From positions 2,452,747 to 2,516,746 of the forward strand of contig NZ_DS999213.1 in NCBI RefSeq assembly GCF_000156335.1: a stretch of DNA of 64,000 nucleotides. The letters are read 5' to 3'. Made by a program: the position numbers and the translations under genes. The notes beneath the pieces were generated by a model, which saw only the letters and a program-made list of their open reading frames with translations, was not told the DNA's origin and ran no database searches. The DNA comes from Roseobacter sp. GAI101 (lineage in GTDB: Bacteria > Pseudomonadota > Alphaproteobacteria > Rhodobacterales > Rhodobacteraceae). Numbering within the stretch: position 1 is the stretch's first letter; every line of letters starts with the position of its first letter. Positions 26,768-36,466 of the stretch are shown here, piece after piece.

Positions 26768-28020
26768 CGGCCCCGATTTTTTCAAACCACGGCTGCCGCC
26801 TGAATGCTTACGAGACCGAAGCGATGAAGGACCTGGCCCAACAGGCAGGTCTGGAAAATGCGGTGATCATCAACACCTGCGCCGTCACCGCCGAAGCCGT
26901 GCGCAAGGCCCGGCAAGATATTCGCAAACTGCGCAAGGCCAATCCAAACGCACGGCTGATCGTGACGGGATGTGCGGCACAGACCGAACCCGAGACCTTT
27001 GCCAAGATGGCCGAGGTCGATGCTGTCATCGGCAACACCGAAAAGATGGTGGGGGCGACGTGGCAGGGGCTGGCCGCAGACTTTATCGGCGAATCCGAGG
27101 CTGTGCAGGTCGACGACATCATGTCGGTGACCGAAACCGCAGGCCACCTGATCGACGGCTTCGGCACCCGCAGCCGTGCTTATGTCCAGGTCCAGAATGG
27201 CTGCGACCATCGCTGCACGTTTTGCATCATCCCCTACGGGCGCGGAAATTCGCGGTCGGTTCCGGCGGGCGTGGTGGTCGATCAGATCAAACGGCTGGTG
27301 GATAAGGGCTTTAACGAGGTCGTGCTGACGGGCGTGGACCTGACAAGCTGGGGGGCAGACCTCCCGTCAGAGCCAAAGCTGGGCGATCTGGTGATGCGTA
27401 TCCTTCGGCTGGTGCCCGATCTGCCGCGCCTGCGGATCAGTTCGATTGATTCGATCGAAGTGGACGATAACCTGATGAAGGCGATTGCCACTGAACCCCG
27501 CCTGATGCCGCATCTTCACCTGAGCCTGCAACACGGCGACGATATGATTCTCAAGCGGATGAAACGGCGCCACCTGCGTGACGATGCAATCCGCTTTTCC
27601 GAAGAAGCCCGCAAGCTGCGGCCTGACATGACGTTCGGGGCCGATATCATCGCCGGGTTTCCGACAGAAACCGATGCGATGTTCGAAAACTCCCTCAAGC
27701 TGGTGCAGGACTGCGATCTGACCTGGCTGCATGTGTTCCCCTACTCCGCGCGCCAAGGCACCCCTGCTGCGCGGATGCCAGCTGTGCAGGGCGGTTTGAT
27801 CAAGGAACGTGCCGCACAACTGCGGGCCGCGGGCGACAGGCAGGTCGCGCGGCATCTGGACGCGCAGCAAGGGCGCATGCACGACGTCCTGATGGAAAGC
27901 CCGACAATGGGCCGGACAGCGCAATTCACCGAAACGCATTTTACGGCCCCCCAGACCGAGGGCGCAATCATTCGGGCACGGATCACGGGGCAAGAGGCAA
28001 CACATTTAATAGTTGATTAA
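26764..28020 (+). CDS. mtaB: tRNA t6A37 methylthiotransferase MtaB
   Basis: A radical-SAM enzyme that converts t6A37 to ms2t6A37 in tRNAs decoding ANN codons. The 418 residues show the UPF0004 domain with its cluster cysteines ([32 protein letters not shown]), then the radical-SAM motif [18 protein letters not shown] and the MtaB-type [14 protein letters not shown]. The C-terminal TRAM-like part is short. It starts within the dapF stop codon; dapF-mtaB pairing is common in Rhodobacteraceae. Confidence 0.93.
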   Translation: MTAPIFSNHGCRLNAYETEAMKDLAQQAGLENAVIINTCAVTAEAVRKARQDIRKLRKANPNARLIVTGCAAQTEPETFAKMAEVDAVIGNTEKMVGATWQGLAADFIGESEAVQVDDIMSVTETAGHLIDGFGTRSRAYVQVQNGCDHRCTFCIIPYGRGNSRSVPAGVVVDQIKRLVDKGFNEVVLTGVDLTSWGADLPSEPKLGDLVMRILRLVPDLPRLRISSIDSIEVDDNLMKAIATEPRLMPHLHLSLQHGDDMILKRMKRRHLRDDAIRFSEEARKLRPDMTFGADIIAGFPTETDAMFENSLKLVQDCDLTWLHVFPYSARQGTPAARMPAVQGGLIKERAAQLRAAGDRQVARHLDAQQGRMHDVLMESPTMGRTAQFTETHFTAPQTEGAIIRARITGQEATHLIVD

Positions 28021-28079
28021 CTCCATTGCGTTTCCATTCCATTCACCGCTACGCTGCTCCGTGACCGGGGGGTGTTCAG

Positions 28080-28439
28080 ATGAGCGATGTGATCGAGTGG
28101 GTACTGGAATTGAAGGTCCTTGAGGGGCAGGCCGAGATGGTTCAGCCGCTTTTGGACGAGATGGTCAAGGCGACACAGGCCGATGAGCCCGGTGCCTTGC
28201 ATTACGAATACTACATGCCCGAAGACCGCAGCACCTGTACCGTTCTGGAACGCTATGCAGACAATGCGGCCGTCATGACGCATCTTGGAAATTTCGGCGC
28301 AAAGTTTGCCGATCGTTTTCTGACGGCCTTCGCGCCCGTCCGCTTTACCGTCTACGGACCGGCCAGCGACGAAGTGATGAGCGCTTTGGCCGGGTTCGGG
28401 GCGACCAATCAGAAAATGGTGGCGGGGTTTTCACGCTAA
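28080..28439 (+). CDS. Small ABM-domain (antibiotic biosynthesis monooxygenase-like) protein
   Basis: The 119-residue protein matches the dimeric alpha-beta barrel ABM fold: WVLELKVLEGQAEMVQPLLD, then EPGALHYEYYMPEDRSTCTV, LERYADNAAVMTHLGNFG and a final beta strand VRFTVYGPAS. Family members oxidise quinones or act as small-molecule sensors, so the exact substrate cannot be named. It stands alone between mtaB and the Crp-like gene, with 40-60 bp gaps. Confidence 0.8.
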   Translation: MSDVIEWVLELKVLEGQAEMVQPLLDEMVKATQADEPGALHYEYYMPEDRSTCTVLERYADNAAVMTHLGNFGAKFADRFLTAFAPVRFTVYGPASDEVMSALAGFGATNQKMVAGFSR

Positions 28440-28484
28440 CCGCCGACCCTTGCCGTATTGAATAGCCTATTTGGTGAATAGCCC

Positions 28485-29177
28485 GTGACAGTTACCAGCG
28501 TATCCCAGATTCAAGAATTGATCTCAAAAGGTTTTCTGGCCTCAGCGTCCGATGCCCTGCAAGCGTTGATGATCAGACTGGCCCAGGAAAAGGTCTTGGC
28601 CAAAGGCGAGGTCTTGTTCGAACAAGGCGATACCGGCGACAGCCTTTATGCGATCGCAACGGGCGCGCTAGAATTCAGCGTCCTGTCCGAAGATGGGCGC
28701 AAGCTAAGCCTTGATGTGATGCGTGATGGTGCGATGTTCGGCGAAATCGCATTGTTTGATCCGGGTCCGCGGACTGCGACCGTGATGGCGATAGAGCCGA
28801 CCAAGGTCTGGGGTATCAAGAACGCCGATGTTCTGGCCGCCCTCAGGAATGAACCCGAGCTGGGCGTGGATATGATCCAGCTCGCGGGGCAGCGGATGCG
28901 GTGGATGGGCCAGCAGTTGCGCGATCAGGTGTTTCTGCCGTTGCCGATGCGGCTGGCACAAAAGATTCTGTATCTGGCGGATGGCCACAAGATCCAATCC
29001 TCCACGATCAAATTGTCCCAATCCGAGCTGGCTGAATTCGTAGGGGCCAGCCGTGAAGCCGTGTCCAAGACGCTGGCCGTGTGGAAACGGGATGGAACCA
29101 TTGATCTGGGTCGGGGTGCGTTGCGGATCTTAGATGCTGATAATCTTAGAAAAATTTCCGAATTGCCAAATATTTGA
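28485..29177 (+). CDS. Crp/Fnr-family transcriptional regulator
   Basis: The 230-residue regulator has an N-terminal cyclic-nucleotide-binding fold (GEVLFEQGDTGDSLYAIATG and GAMFGEIALFDPGPRTATV), a long dimer helix and a C-terminal winged helix with LSQSELAEFVGASREAVSKT. The pocket motif GEIALFDPGPRTATV retains the Glu and Arg-Thr positions used by cAMP-binding CRP. The recognition helix SREAVSK is close to SRETVGR of E. coli CRP, which reads TGTGA. It lacks the N-terminal Fe-S cysteines of FNR. The start is GTG at 28485. Two TGTGA palindromes follow its stop. Confidence 0.88.
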   Translation: MTVTSVSQIQELISKGFLASASDALQALMIRLAQEKVLAKGEVLFEQGDTGDSLYAIATGALEFSVLSEDGRKLSLDVMRDGAMFGEIALFDPGPRTATVMAIEPTKVWGIKNADVLAALRNEPELGVDMIQLAGQRMRWMGQQLRDQVFLPLPMRLAQKILYLADGHKIQSSTIKLSQSELAEFVGASREAVSKTLAVWKRDGTIDLGRGALRILDADNLRKISELPNI

Positions 29178-29183
29178 TGATTA

Positions 29184-29229
29184 TGTGACCCACTTCACAG
29201 ACCGCTTCATAATTCACACGTAAATGTGA
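29184..29229. promoter_or_regulatory. Pair of CRP-like palindromes
   Basis: Seven bases after the Crp-like stop, TGTGA-cccact-TCACA occupies 29184-29199. Fifteen bases later TCACA-cgtaaa-TGTGA, the same half-sites in opposite arrangement, occupies 29214-29229. The first is an exact match to both half-sites of the classical CRP consensus. They would suit control of a transcript starting just downstream. Confidence 0.5.
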
Positions 29230-29488
29230 CTGTATTGAAAGTGACGGTCTGACGATAGCAACCTTCTTTTTACTCAGGATGGTGTCGGCCCGGTTTTGAG
29301 GCATAGAGGTGCAGAGTATGGCGAAGGTAGTTACCCACCTAAGTCGTGGCGTTCAATAGATCTGTACGCTGGCTCTTGCCTCTCTTTTTTCCACCAACTC
29401 GTTTGTGCCCTCCAAGAAGTCTCCCCACTTTGCACGAACCGAAAGGCCTTCCGGATCTATTCTGATCCGGAAGGCCTTTCACTTTTTT
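29230..29488 (+). ncRNA. Candidate small RNA between the Crp-like gene and petC
   Basis: The stretch has no credible reading frame on either strand but ends in a very strong plus-strand terminator. No plus-strand gene lies between the Crp-like stop and that terminator, 260 bp away. The region contains pyrimidine-rich segments (GCCTCTCTTTTTTCC, CCCTCCAAGAAGTCTCCCC) of the kind used by alphaproteobacterial sRNAs to pair with ribosome-binding sites. No promoter is clear. It could instead be a long 3' untranslated region of the Crp-like gene. Confidence 0.3.
29441..29488 (+). terminator. Strong intrinsic terminator
   Basis: A perfect 17-bp stem (29441-29457 with 29464-29480; core AAGGCCTTCCGGATC), a 6-base loop TATTCT and six T at 29483-29488. 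The T-run is on the plus strand. It lies 27 bp beyond the petC stop, so it may also stop minus-strand petABC transcripts, though without a T-run on that side. Confidence 0.9.
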
Positions 29489-29515
29489 CAGTCTTTCAGG
29501 CGGTGAAGGAAGACC

Positions 29516-30358
29516 TTAGTCTTCCTTACGCTTTACAGGTGCCCAAAGACGCTTGTTGGTGAGGTACAACAGTACCGACAGAAGGGTCAGAAACACGACA
29601 CCCGCAAATCCGGCCTGCTTGCGCGCCATCAATTTCGGCTCAGCCGTCCACATCAAGAATGCGGAAACATCCATGGCTTCGCTTTCGAGTGTAGCCTCGT
29701 GGCCATCATCGAATTCGACGTCGTCACCATACAAAGGCTGCGCCATCGCGATCCAGCTGCCTTCGATCGTCGCATGGCCGTGCTCGTCCTTGCACTCCTC
29801 GGGAATACCGCCGTTTGGAAATGCCTTGTTGTAGTTGCCCGGAAAGTCTTCCGGTGCACATTCAGGCGCTTCTTCATAACCGGTCAAAAGAGACGCGATA
29901 TACTCGGGGCCGCCCATACCTTTGAAGAACTGGTTGATCCCAAGACCGTAAGGACCGTGGAAACCAGCCCGCTTCTTGGCCATCAGGCTAAGATCAGGCG
30001 CAGTTTCGAGGGCCGAGCCCGGGAAGTGGTCGACAGGTGTGGCCGGACGAAAATCGTCCAAGCCTGCGTCGAATACTTCATAGTTGCTGGCAAAAGCCCG
30101 AACCTGATCCTCAGGAAGCTGTGGACCGCCGTCGTCGGACAACGTCCGGATCGGGACATATTCCAAACCATGGCACGCCGAACAGACTTGGGTATAAACC
30201 TTCAGGCCGCGCTGCAACTGGTTAATATCGAAGGCCCCAAAAGGCCCCTCGAAAGAGAAGTCAAAGTTTTCGACATGTGCTTCCCCGCCGGCTGCATAGG
30301 CAGCGGAGCTTGTAAGGCCCATGGCGACAACAGCCGAGATGATTGTTTTCTTGATCAT
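29516..30358 (-). CDS. petC: Ubiquinol-cytochrome c reductase, cytochrome c1
   Basis: Cytochrome c1 of the bc1 complex passes electrons from the Rieske centre to cytochrome c. It has a signal peptide ([20 protein letters not shown]), the haem motif [11 protein letters not shown], the insertion with two further cysteines ([10 protein letters not shown] and [10 protein letters not shown]) typical of alphaproteobacteria, the axial Met region [13 protein letters not shown], and a C-terminal anchor ([15 protein letters not shown]). I prefer ATG 30358, which has a properly spaced AAGGA; ATG 30364 is only two bases from it. Last gene of petABC. Confidence 0.95.
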   Translation of the reverse strand: MIKKTIISAVVAMGLTSSAAYAAGGEAHVENFDFSFEGPFGAFDINQLQRGLKVYTQVCSACHGLEYVPIRTLSDDGGPQLPEDQVRAFASNYEVFDAGLDDFRPATPVDHFPGSALETAPDLSLMAKKRAGFHGPYGLGINQFFKGMGGPEYIASLLTGYEEAPECAPEDFPGNYNKAFPNGGIPEECKDEHGHATIEGSWIAMAQPLYGDDVEFDDGHEATLESEAMDVSAFLMWTAEPKLMARKQAGFAGVVFLTLLSVLLYLTNKRLWAPVKRKED

Positions 30359-30369
30359 TGTCATGGTCC

Positions 30370-31713
30370 TTATTCAGCCGGGTTTACGAGCGTCTTGGAG
30401 CCGCCTGTTTTCGCAGCTTTATTCTTGGCGAAATCAGCTTCGATCGTGTCAGGCTGTGCCATCGGCTTTTCGATCACACCCAGCAGAGGCAGGATCACCA
30501 GGAAGTAACCGAACCAGTAGGCCGACGCGATCAGCGACAGGCTGGCATAGGGTTCTTCCGCAGGCATCGCACCCAGCCACATCAGAGCAAAGAAATCGAC
30601 GACCAGCAGCGCAAACCACCACTTGAACATGGGACGGTACCGGCCCGACCGCACAGAGGACGTGTCCAGCCACGGCACCAGCGCCATTACGGCAATCGCA
30701 CCGAACATCGCCAGAACACCGAAGAACTTGGCGTCGATGATGCCGCCGGTCACGAAGGACGCAATCTGCACGACCCATACTTCGGCAGTGAAGGCACGCA
30801 GGATCGCGTAGAAGGGCAAGAAGTACCACTCAGGAACGATGTGCGCAGGTGTCGAAAGCGGGTTCGCCTCGATGTAGTTATCGGGGTGGCCCAGGTAGTT
30901 CGGCATGAAGCCTACGATGGCAAAGAATACCGCCAGGATCACGGCCAGCGCGAACAGGTCCTTCACAACGAAGTAGGGCCAGAACGGCAGCGTGTCTTTT
31001 TGCGCTTCTTCTTTGGAACCGCGACGCACCTCTACACCGGTTGGGTTGTTGTTGCCCGTGGTGTGGAACGCCCAGATGTGCACGATCACCAGACCGGCAA
31101 TCACGAAAGGCAGAAGGTAGTGCAAGCTGAAGAAACGGTTCAGCGTGGCGTTATCCACCGCAGGTCCGCCCAGCAGCAATGTTTGCAGGCTTTCACCGAT
31201 GAACGGGATCGCACCGAACAGACCGGTAATAACTGTCGCACCCCAGAAGGACATCTGACCCCAAGGCAAAACGTAGCCCATAAAGCCGGTTGCCATCATC
31301 AGAAGATAGATCAGCATGCCGATGATCCATGTAATCTCGCGTGGTGCTTTGTAGGACCCGTAATAGAGACCGCGGAAAATGTGGGCATAAACCGCGACGA
31401 AGAACAGCGAAGCACCGTTCATGTGCAGGTAGCGCAGCATGTAGCCGCCGTTTACGTTGCGCATGATGTGTTCGACCGACGCGAAAGCCTGGTCGACATG
31501 CGGCGTGTAGTGCATCGCCAAAACGATACCGGTGACGATCTGCAGCGCCAGACAGAATGTCAGGACGATGCCCCAGATCCACATCCAGTTCAGGTTCTTT
31601 GGTGTGGGGATCATCAATGTGTCGTACAAAAGTCCGACAACTGGCAAACGGGTGTGCAACCACTTTTGCCCGTCTGTCTTCGGCTCATAATGGTCGTGAG
31701 GAATTCCAGCCAT
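30370..31713 (-). CDS. petB: Ubiquinol-cytochrome c reductase, cytochrome b
   Basis: The 447-residue membrane subunit of the bc1 complex, matching the Rhodobacter length. Haem-ligand helices are visible with paired histidines ([49 protein letters not shown]). The Qo-site motif is [15 protein letters not shown]. The Qi-side N-terminus [17 protein letters not shown] is present. It lies between petA and petC with 11-12 bp gaps, so the three form one operon. Confidence 0.97.
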   Translation of the reverse strand: MAGIPHDHYEPKTDGQKWLHTRLPVVGLLYDTLMIPTPKNLNWMWIWGIVLTFCLALQIVTGIVLAMHYTPHVDQAFASVEHIMRNVNGGYMLRYLHMNGASLFFVAVYAHIFRGLYYGSYKAPREITWIIGMLIYLLMMATGFMGYVLPWGQMSFWGATVITGLFGAIPFIGESLQTLLLGGPAVDNATLNRFFSLHYLLPFVIAGLVIVHIWAFHTTGNNNPTGVEVRRGSKEEAQKDTLPFWPYFVVKDLFALAVILAVFFAIVGFMPNYLGHPDNYIEANPLSTPAHIVPEWYFLPFYAILRAFTAEVWVVQIASFVTGGIIDAKFFGVLAMFGAIAVMALVPWLDTSSVRSGRYRPMFKWWFALLVVDFFALMWLGAMPAEEPYASLSLIASAYWFGYFLVILPLLGVIEKPMAQPDTIEADFAKNKAAKTGGSKTLVNPAE

Positions 31714-31725
31714 TCTAGTTCTCCC

Positions 31726-32286
31726 TTAACCCAGTTTAATCGTGGTTTCGTCCACGAATTCAGCAAGCGGCACCGGCAGGTTGCGTGGCGCTGGCCCTTT
31801 GCGGATACGACCCGCGGTATCGTAGTGCGACCCGTGGCAAGGGCAGAACCAGCCGCCAAAGTCACCCGCATCGCCCAAAGGCACACAGCCAAGGTGCGTA
31901 CATACACCCATCATGACCAGCCATTCTTCCTGACCGGCCATGGCACGGTTTTCATCGGTTGCAGGCGCGCCCGCTGCAATGTTGGCATTTTCAGCCTCGG
32001 GATCGGGCAGTGCCGAAACATCTACGGCCCGTGCTTCTTCGATCTCTGCTTCCGTGCGGCGGCGGATGAAAACCGGCTTGCCCAACCACTTGACGGTCAA
32101 CTGGGTACCAGGCTCGACCGCCGAAACATCGACACGAATCGACGAAAGCGCTTTGACATCCGCTGACGGGTTCATCTGATTGACCAACGGCCAGACCGCC
32201 GCGCCGACGGCGACCGCACCTGTACCTGCTGTGGCGTAATAGAGGAAATCCCTCCGGGTGCCTGCGTGATCTTCTGCTTGGGACAC
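31726..32286 (-). CDS. petA: Ubiquinol-cytochrome c reductase, Rieske iron-sulfur subunit
   Basis: The 186-residue Rieske protein. A twin-arginine segment ([12 protein letters not shown]) precedes the membrane anchor [17 protein letters not shown]. The [2Fe-2S] ligands sit in [18 protein letters not shown] and [15 protein letters not shown] (two Cys-His pairs plus the disulfide Cys). Its Tat signal is uncleaved in this family. It is the first gene of the petABC operon. Confidence 0.97.
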   Translation of the reverse strand: MSQAEDHAGTRRDFLYYATAGTGAVAVGAAVWPLVNQMNPSADVKALSSIRVDVSAVEPGTQLTVKWLGKPVFIRRRTEAEIEEARAVDVSALPDPEAENANIAAGAPATDENRAMAGQEEWLVMMGVCTHLGCVPLGDAGDFGGWFCPCHGSHYDTAGRIRKGPAPRNLPVPLAEFVDETTIKLG

Positions 32287-32459
32287 GGGTTAACTCCAAA
32301 TCAAGGGCCGATCCGGCCATGAAAATTTCGGGCGACGTCGAAACGCAACCATAATTCTGTCGGTATCTAGCGGGATGGACGGCGCGCGTCCAGATGCGTT
32401 TCCGCGCAAACCGTCGCAGGGTGGCGTTGAGAACACGTTAAAGCCTCCCTTTTCCGCGT

Positions 32460-33071
32460 TTAAGCCTTGGGCGGCGCAGTTGCCTGCATCGAATCACGCG
32501 AATCAAAGCTGCGCGCCCAATTTGCCAGGGCATCATTGCCCTTGCGCCAGTTCCGGGCATCATGGCGGAAATCAAGATACCCAAGCGCGCAGCCGACGGC
32601 GATCTGGCCCATATCAAGGGGCCCTGACAGCTGGCTGACCCAACGGGTGTTCAGCGCAGCACAGGCACGTTCGATCTTGCCCCACTGGCCTTCGATCCAT
32701 TCCGGCATCTGTTTGTCTTCGGGGCGCATCCGGCCCTCGTAAACCATCGACAATGCAGCATCCAGAATGCCATCTGCCGTCGCCTCAAGCGTCAGGGTAT
32801 CCCAGCGGCGCGCACCTGCCGGATATAGCATTCCGCCAGCGCGATCATCCAGATAGGCACAAATCACGCGGCTGTCATAAAGCGTCGGGCCTTCGGCGCG
32901 CTCAAGCGCGGGCACCTTGGCCAGGGGGTTCTTCGACAGCAGCGCCGCGTCAGGTTTCAGGGGCGTGGTGTTCATCGTCTCAAGCGTGACGTCGTCGATC
33001 TGGCCTGTCTCGTGCAGCAGCACCATGACTTTGCGGACGTAGGGCGATGTCGGGGAATAATAAAGCTTCAT
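32460..33071 (-). CDS. Glutathione S-transferase family protein
   Basis: A 203-residue GST. The thioredoxin-like N-domain reads MKLYYSPTSPYVRKVMVLLH, with Ser/Thr residues at the glutathione-activating position, and the cis-Pro/ESxV-like region is KVPALERAEGPTLYDSRVIC. The helical C-domain follows with WDTLTLEATADGILDAAL. I chose ATG 33071 because GGAGGA precedes it; an ATG five codons upstream lies within that ribosome site. The substrate is unknown. Confidence 0.9.
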   Translation of the reverse strand: MKLYYSPTSPYVRKVMVLLHETGQIDDVTLETMNTTPLKPDAALLSKNPLAKVPALERAEGPTLYDSRVICAYLDDRAGGMLYPAGARRWDTLTLEATADGILDAALSMVYEGRMRPEDKQMPEWIEGQWGKIERACAALNTRWVSQLSGPLDMGQIAVGCALGYLDFRHDARNWRKGNDALANWARSFDSRDSMQATAPPKA

Positions 33072-33138
33072 GACTGTCTCCTCCAAGAATTGACCCGACT
33101 ATCGCGACCAAATCCGCCCTGTGCAATCGCTTGTTTGA

Positions 33139-33762
33139 TCAACTGCCGATCGTGTCACGCATCAGCGCCGCGATGATTTCCGTATCAGATCCAAAGCCAT
33201 GCGCCGCGACCCCTTGCGATGCCTCGAGGCGCGCGGCATCGGATTTGTTCTGGCTCAGCTTCCATGTGCCATCCACACCGGTGATTTTCATCCGGCAGGG
33301 CACGATCATGCGCATCAGCTTTTCCATCGTCTCGGGCTGCATCTTGGCCGTGGTCCAGGGGGCTTTCGGCAAAAGCCGCCCCTCGTAGGCGGCGGATTGG
33401 CGGTCGAGCAGAGACAACAGCTCCTCGGGCGGGCGCAGTTCCAGCACGCCCGTCAGATGTACCGCAACGTAATTCCACGTTGGAACCTGATCTTCGATGC
33501 CATACCAATCGGGCGAAATGTAAGTATCGCCGCTCGTGACCGCGATCTTCACATCCAAAGGCTCGGCTAGCGCACGCGCAATCGGGTTCGACCGCACCAA
33601 GTGCAATTCGGCCATATCCCCCGCTTCATTCAACAAAAACGGCACATGGCTTAGCATCGGCGCGCCGGCCCCACTGGCCGCCAGAATCCCGAAACCACGG
33701 TCGCGGGCAAAGGAGATGTTCCGCGCCGCATCGGCATCATGGTAGATCGGATTGGGGTGCAT
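33139..33762 (-). CDS. PaiB-like FMN-binding protein
   Basis: The 207-residue protein belongs to the PaiB/FMN-binding split-barrel family, named for a Bacillus negative regulator of sporulation and protease genes. Markers are MHPNPIYHDADAARNISFAR, SHVPFLLNE, HLVRSNPIARAL, then TYISPDWYGIEDQVPTWNYV and the ending LEASQGVAAHGF with NKSDAARLEAS. It diverges from the FMN riboswitch on the other strand. Whether it regulates genes or uses flavin enzymatically is open. Confidence 0.88.
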   Translation of the reverse strand: MHPNPIYHDADAARNISFARDRGFGILAASGAGAPMLSHVPFLLNEAGDMAELHLVRSNPIARALAEPLDVKIAVTSGDTYISPDWYGIEDQVPTWNYVAVHLTGVLELRPPEELLSLLDRQSAAYEGRLLPKAPWTTAKMQPETMEKLMRMIVPCRMKITGVDGTWKLSQNKSDAARLEASQGVAAHGFGSDTEIIAALMRDTIGS

Positions 33763-33831
33763 CGCCTTCGGCCTTTCGTAAACAGTCGTTTTTCACCTTG
33801 CAGACGCCCGCCCGCCTTGGCAACGTGCAAA

Positions 33832-33980
33832 CATTCTCAGGGCGGGGTGAAATTCCCCACCGGCGGTATGTGGCCTTGCGTCACCAGCCCGCGAGCGCAG
33901 CGTGCCCTTCTTTGGGCCGCTGGTCAGCAGATCTGGTGCGATGCCAGAGCCGACGGTCATAGTCCGGATGGAAGAGAATG
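33832..33980 (+). promoter_or_regulatory. FMN riboswitch (RFN element)
   Basis: The conserved RFN sequence blocks are all present: ATTCTCAGGGCGGGGTGAAA, TCCCCACCGGCGGTAT, AGCCCGCGAGC, GGTCAGCAGATCTGGTG, AGAGCCGACGGTCATAGTC and the closing GGATGGAAGAGAAT, which pairs with the start as stem P1. It stands 86 bp upstream of ribH2 and should switch that gene off when FMN is plentiful. Confidence 0.97.
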
Positions 33981-34066
33981 CGGTTGCGCGGTCCTTGAAC
34001 AGGGGCCGTTCGCAATCGTGATCGCCTTGGGTGACTTGTGTCGCTGACGAAATAAAGGAGATCACC

Positions 34067-34501
34067 ATGACACACACCCGCTATGCTTTTATCAAGGCCC
34101 GTTGGCATGCCGATATCGTAGATCGTGCCTATGACGGGTTTACCGAAACGATCCCCGCCGATCAGATCGACGTGGCCGAAGTGCCTGGCGCGTTCGAAAT
34201 GCCGCTGATGGCGCAGACCCTTGCGGAAACGGCAAAATACGACGCGATCATCTGCGCCGCCTTTGTTGTCGATGGCGGCATCTACCGCCATGATTTCGTC
34301 GCCGCTGCCGTTGTCGACGGCCTGATGCGGGTGGGCCTGGACACTGGCGTGCCGGTGCTGTCGGTATCCCTGACGCCGCATCAATATCAGGAAACCGACC
34401 ACCATAACGCGATCTATCGCATGCATTTCATTGAAAAGGGCCGCGAGGCAGCCTCGGCGGCGCTTAGCATCGTCGCGGCATACCGTTCAATCGGTGCCTG
34501 A
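34067..34501 (+). CDS. ribH: 6,7-dimethyl-8-ribityllumazine synthase, type II (RibH2-like)
   Basis: Lumazine synthase makes the direct precursor of riboflavin. The 144 residues resemble the RibH2 type of Brucella and rhizobia: YAFIKARWHADIVDRAYDGF, EVPGAFEMPLMAQTLA, then GGIYRHDFVAAAVVDGLM and TGVPVLSVSLTPHQYQE. This differs from the RibH1 type usually found in ribD-ribE-ribBA-ribH operons. The ATG at 34067 follows AAGGAG. It stands alone behind an FMN riboswitch. Confidence 0.93.
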   Translation: MTHTRYAFIKARWHADIVDRAYDGFTETIPADQIDVAEVPGAFEMPLMAQTLAETAKYDAIICAAFVVDGGIYRHDFVAAAVVDGLMRVGLDTGVPVLSVSLTPHQYQETDHHNAIYRMHFIEKGREAASAALSIVAAYRSIGA

Positions 34502-34507
34502 GAAAAC

Positions 34508-34530
34508 GCGGGCCTGCGCGTCAGGCCCGC
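34508..34530 (-). terminator. Intrinsic terminator of dxs
   Basis: A 9-bp GC stem (34508-34516 with 34522-34530; CAGGCCCGC side), 5-base loop, followed on the minus strand by GTTTTC. It overlaps the dxs stop codon. Confidence 0.7.
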
Positions 34531-36449
34531 TGTGCACCAAGGCTGGCAATGCCCAGCACATCAAGCACCTTCGCTTCGATCTGTTCGGCATTCATGCCCG
34601 CGACCGCGTACATGTCTTCGGGGCTGGCCTGGTCGATGAAAGTATCTGGCAGGACCATTGACCGGTACTTCAGACCGACGTCAAACACCCCCTCATCGCT
34701 CAGCAATTGTGCGACGTGACTGCCAAAGCCGCCGACGGCCCCTTCTTCGATGGTGATCAGGGCCTCGTGTTCCGCGGCCAACGACAAAATCATCTCGCGG
34801 TCCAATGGCTTGGCAAAGCGCGCGTCAGCGATCGTCGGCGTGATCCCCTTGGCGCGCAGGGCTTCTGCGGCCTTTTCAACCTCGGCCAGACGCGTGCCAA
34901 AGGACAGCAGCGCGACGCGCTTGCCCTCTGTGATGATCCGGCCCTTACCGATTTCAAGCGGCACACCGCGTTCGGGCATGTCGACACCGTTGCCCTCGCC
35001 GCGCGGAAACCGAAACGCAATCGGCCCGTCGTCATGGGCAGCGGCGGTGGCGACCATATGCACCAACTCGGCCTCGTCTGCGGCGGCCATGACCACGAAA
35101 CCCGGCAGGTTCGCCAGAAACGCCACGTCAAATGCACCGGCATGGGTCGCACCATCGGCCCCGACCAACCCGGCGCGGTCAATCGCGAAACGCACCGGCA
35201 ACCGCTGGATTGCCACATCATGCACGACCTGATCATACCCGCGCTGCAAGAACGTCGAATACATCGTGCAAAACGGCTTCATCCCGCCCGCAGCCAGTGC
35301 GGCGGAAAACGTCACGCCGTGCTGTTCTGCAATACCCACGTCAAAGCACCGGCTGGGATAGCGTTCGGCAAAAAGGTTCAGGCCGGTGCCATCCGGCATG
35401 GCAGCGGTCACGGCACAAATCTTGTCGTCACGCGCAGCCTCGGCAATCAGGGTATCGGCGAACACGCGGGTATAGCTTGGCGCGTTGGACGGCGCTTTTT
35501 TCTGCTCGCCCGTCAAGACATTGAACTTGGACGTCGCGTGGCCCTTGTCGCGGGCAGCCTCGGCGGGCCCGTATCCCTTGCCCTTTTTGGTGATGACATG
35601 GATCAGGGTCGGCCCCGTGGCCCGCGCCTTGACCGTGCGCAAGACCGGCAACAGCTGGTTCAGATCATGACCGTCAATCGGCCCGATGTACGAAAACCCC
35701 AACTGTTCAAACAAGGTACCGCCCACCGTCATGCCTTTCAGCATATCCTTGGCGCGTTTCGCCCCTTCGCGGAACGGACCGGGCAACATGCTGACCGCGC
35801 CTTTGGCGACCGCCTTGAACTCCTGAAACGGCTCCTCGGCGTAAAGACGGCTCAGATAGGCCGACATCGCACCAACAGGCGGGGCGATCGACATCTCGTT
35901 GTCGTTCAAGATCACGATCATCCGCTTTTGCAGATCGCCCGCGTTGTTCATCGCCTCGTACGCCATGCCGGCAGACATCGACCCGTCACCGATCACCGCA
36001 ATCGCATCACCAAGACCCTCTGGCACCACGCCGCCCAGATCACGCGCCACGGCAAAGCCCAAAGCGGCACTGATCGAAGTCGAACTATGCGCGGCCCCGA
36101 ACGGATCGTAGGGTGATTCGCTGCGCTTGGTGAAGCCGCTCAGACCGTCCTTCATCCGCAAGGTGCGGATACGGTCGCGCCGTTCGGTCAGGATCTTGTG
36201 CGGGTAACACTGGTGCCCCACATCCCAGATCAGCTTGTCGCGCGGCGTGTCGAAAATGGCATGGATCGCGACCGTCAATTCGACCACTCCCAACCCGGCA
36301 CCCAGATGCCCGCCGGTCTCGGACACGGCGGAAATCGTTTCGGCCCTCAGCTCATGGGACAGCTTGACCAGTTCGGCATCGGAAAACCGCTTCAGGTCCG
36401 CCGGGCGATCCACTTGGTCAAGCAAGGGTGTTTCAGGTCGATCAGTCAT
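34521..36449 (-). CDS. dxs: 1-Deoxy-D-xylulose-5-phosphate synthase
   Basis: Dxs condenses pyruvate and glyceraldehyde-3-phosphate, the first step of the MEP isoprenoid pathway. The 642 residues are full length. Visible markers are [32 protein letters not shown], the thiamine-diphosphate motif [40 protein letters not shown] and the transketolase domain [20 protein letters not shown]. It is the last gene of xseB-ispA-dxs. Confidence 0.97.
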   Translation of the reverse strand: MTDRPETPLLDQVDRPADLKRFSDAELVKLSHELRAETISAVSETGGHLGAGLGVVELTVAIHAIFDTPRDKLIWDVGHQCYPHKILTERRDRIRTLRMKDGLSGFTKRSESPYDPFGAAHSSTSISAALGFAVARDLGGVVPEGLGDAIAVIGDGSMSAGMAYEAMNNAGDLQKRMIVILNDNEMSIAPPVGAMSAYLSRLYAEEPFQEFKAVAKGAVSMLPGPFREGAKRAKDMLKGMTVGGTLFEQLGFSYIGPIDGHDLNQLLPVLRTVKARATGPTLIHVITKKGKGYGPAEAARDKGHATSKFNVLTGEQKKAPSNAPSYTRVFADTLIAEAARDDKICAVTAAMPDGTGLNLFAERYPSRCFDVGIAEQHGVTFSAALAAGGMKPFCTMYSTFLQRGYDQVVHDVAIQRLPVRFAIDRAGLVGADGATHAGAFDVAFLANLPGFVVMAAADEAELVHMVATAAAHDDGPIAFRFPRGEGNGVDMPERGVPLEIGKGRIITEGKRVALLSFGTRLAEVEKAAEALRAKGITPTIADARFAKPLDREMILSLAAEHEALITIEEGAVGGFGSHVAQLLSDEGVFDVGLKYRSMVLPDTFIDQASPEDMYAVAGMNAEQIEAKVLDVLGIASLGAQRA

Positions 36450-36466
36450 CTCGGGCCTCCGGCGGC

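Noticed and set aside
30358-32166. 602-codon open frame on the plus strand opposite petB and petA
   Set aside because: It is the antisense shadow of highly conserved petAB; the product is rich in His, Arg and Gln with no domain pattern.
34707-36116. 469-codon open frame opposite dxs
   Set aside because: Antisense shadow of a universally conserved gene; no recognisable motif.
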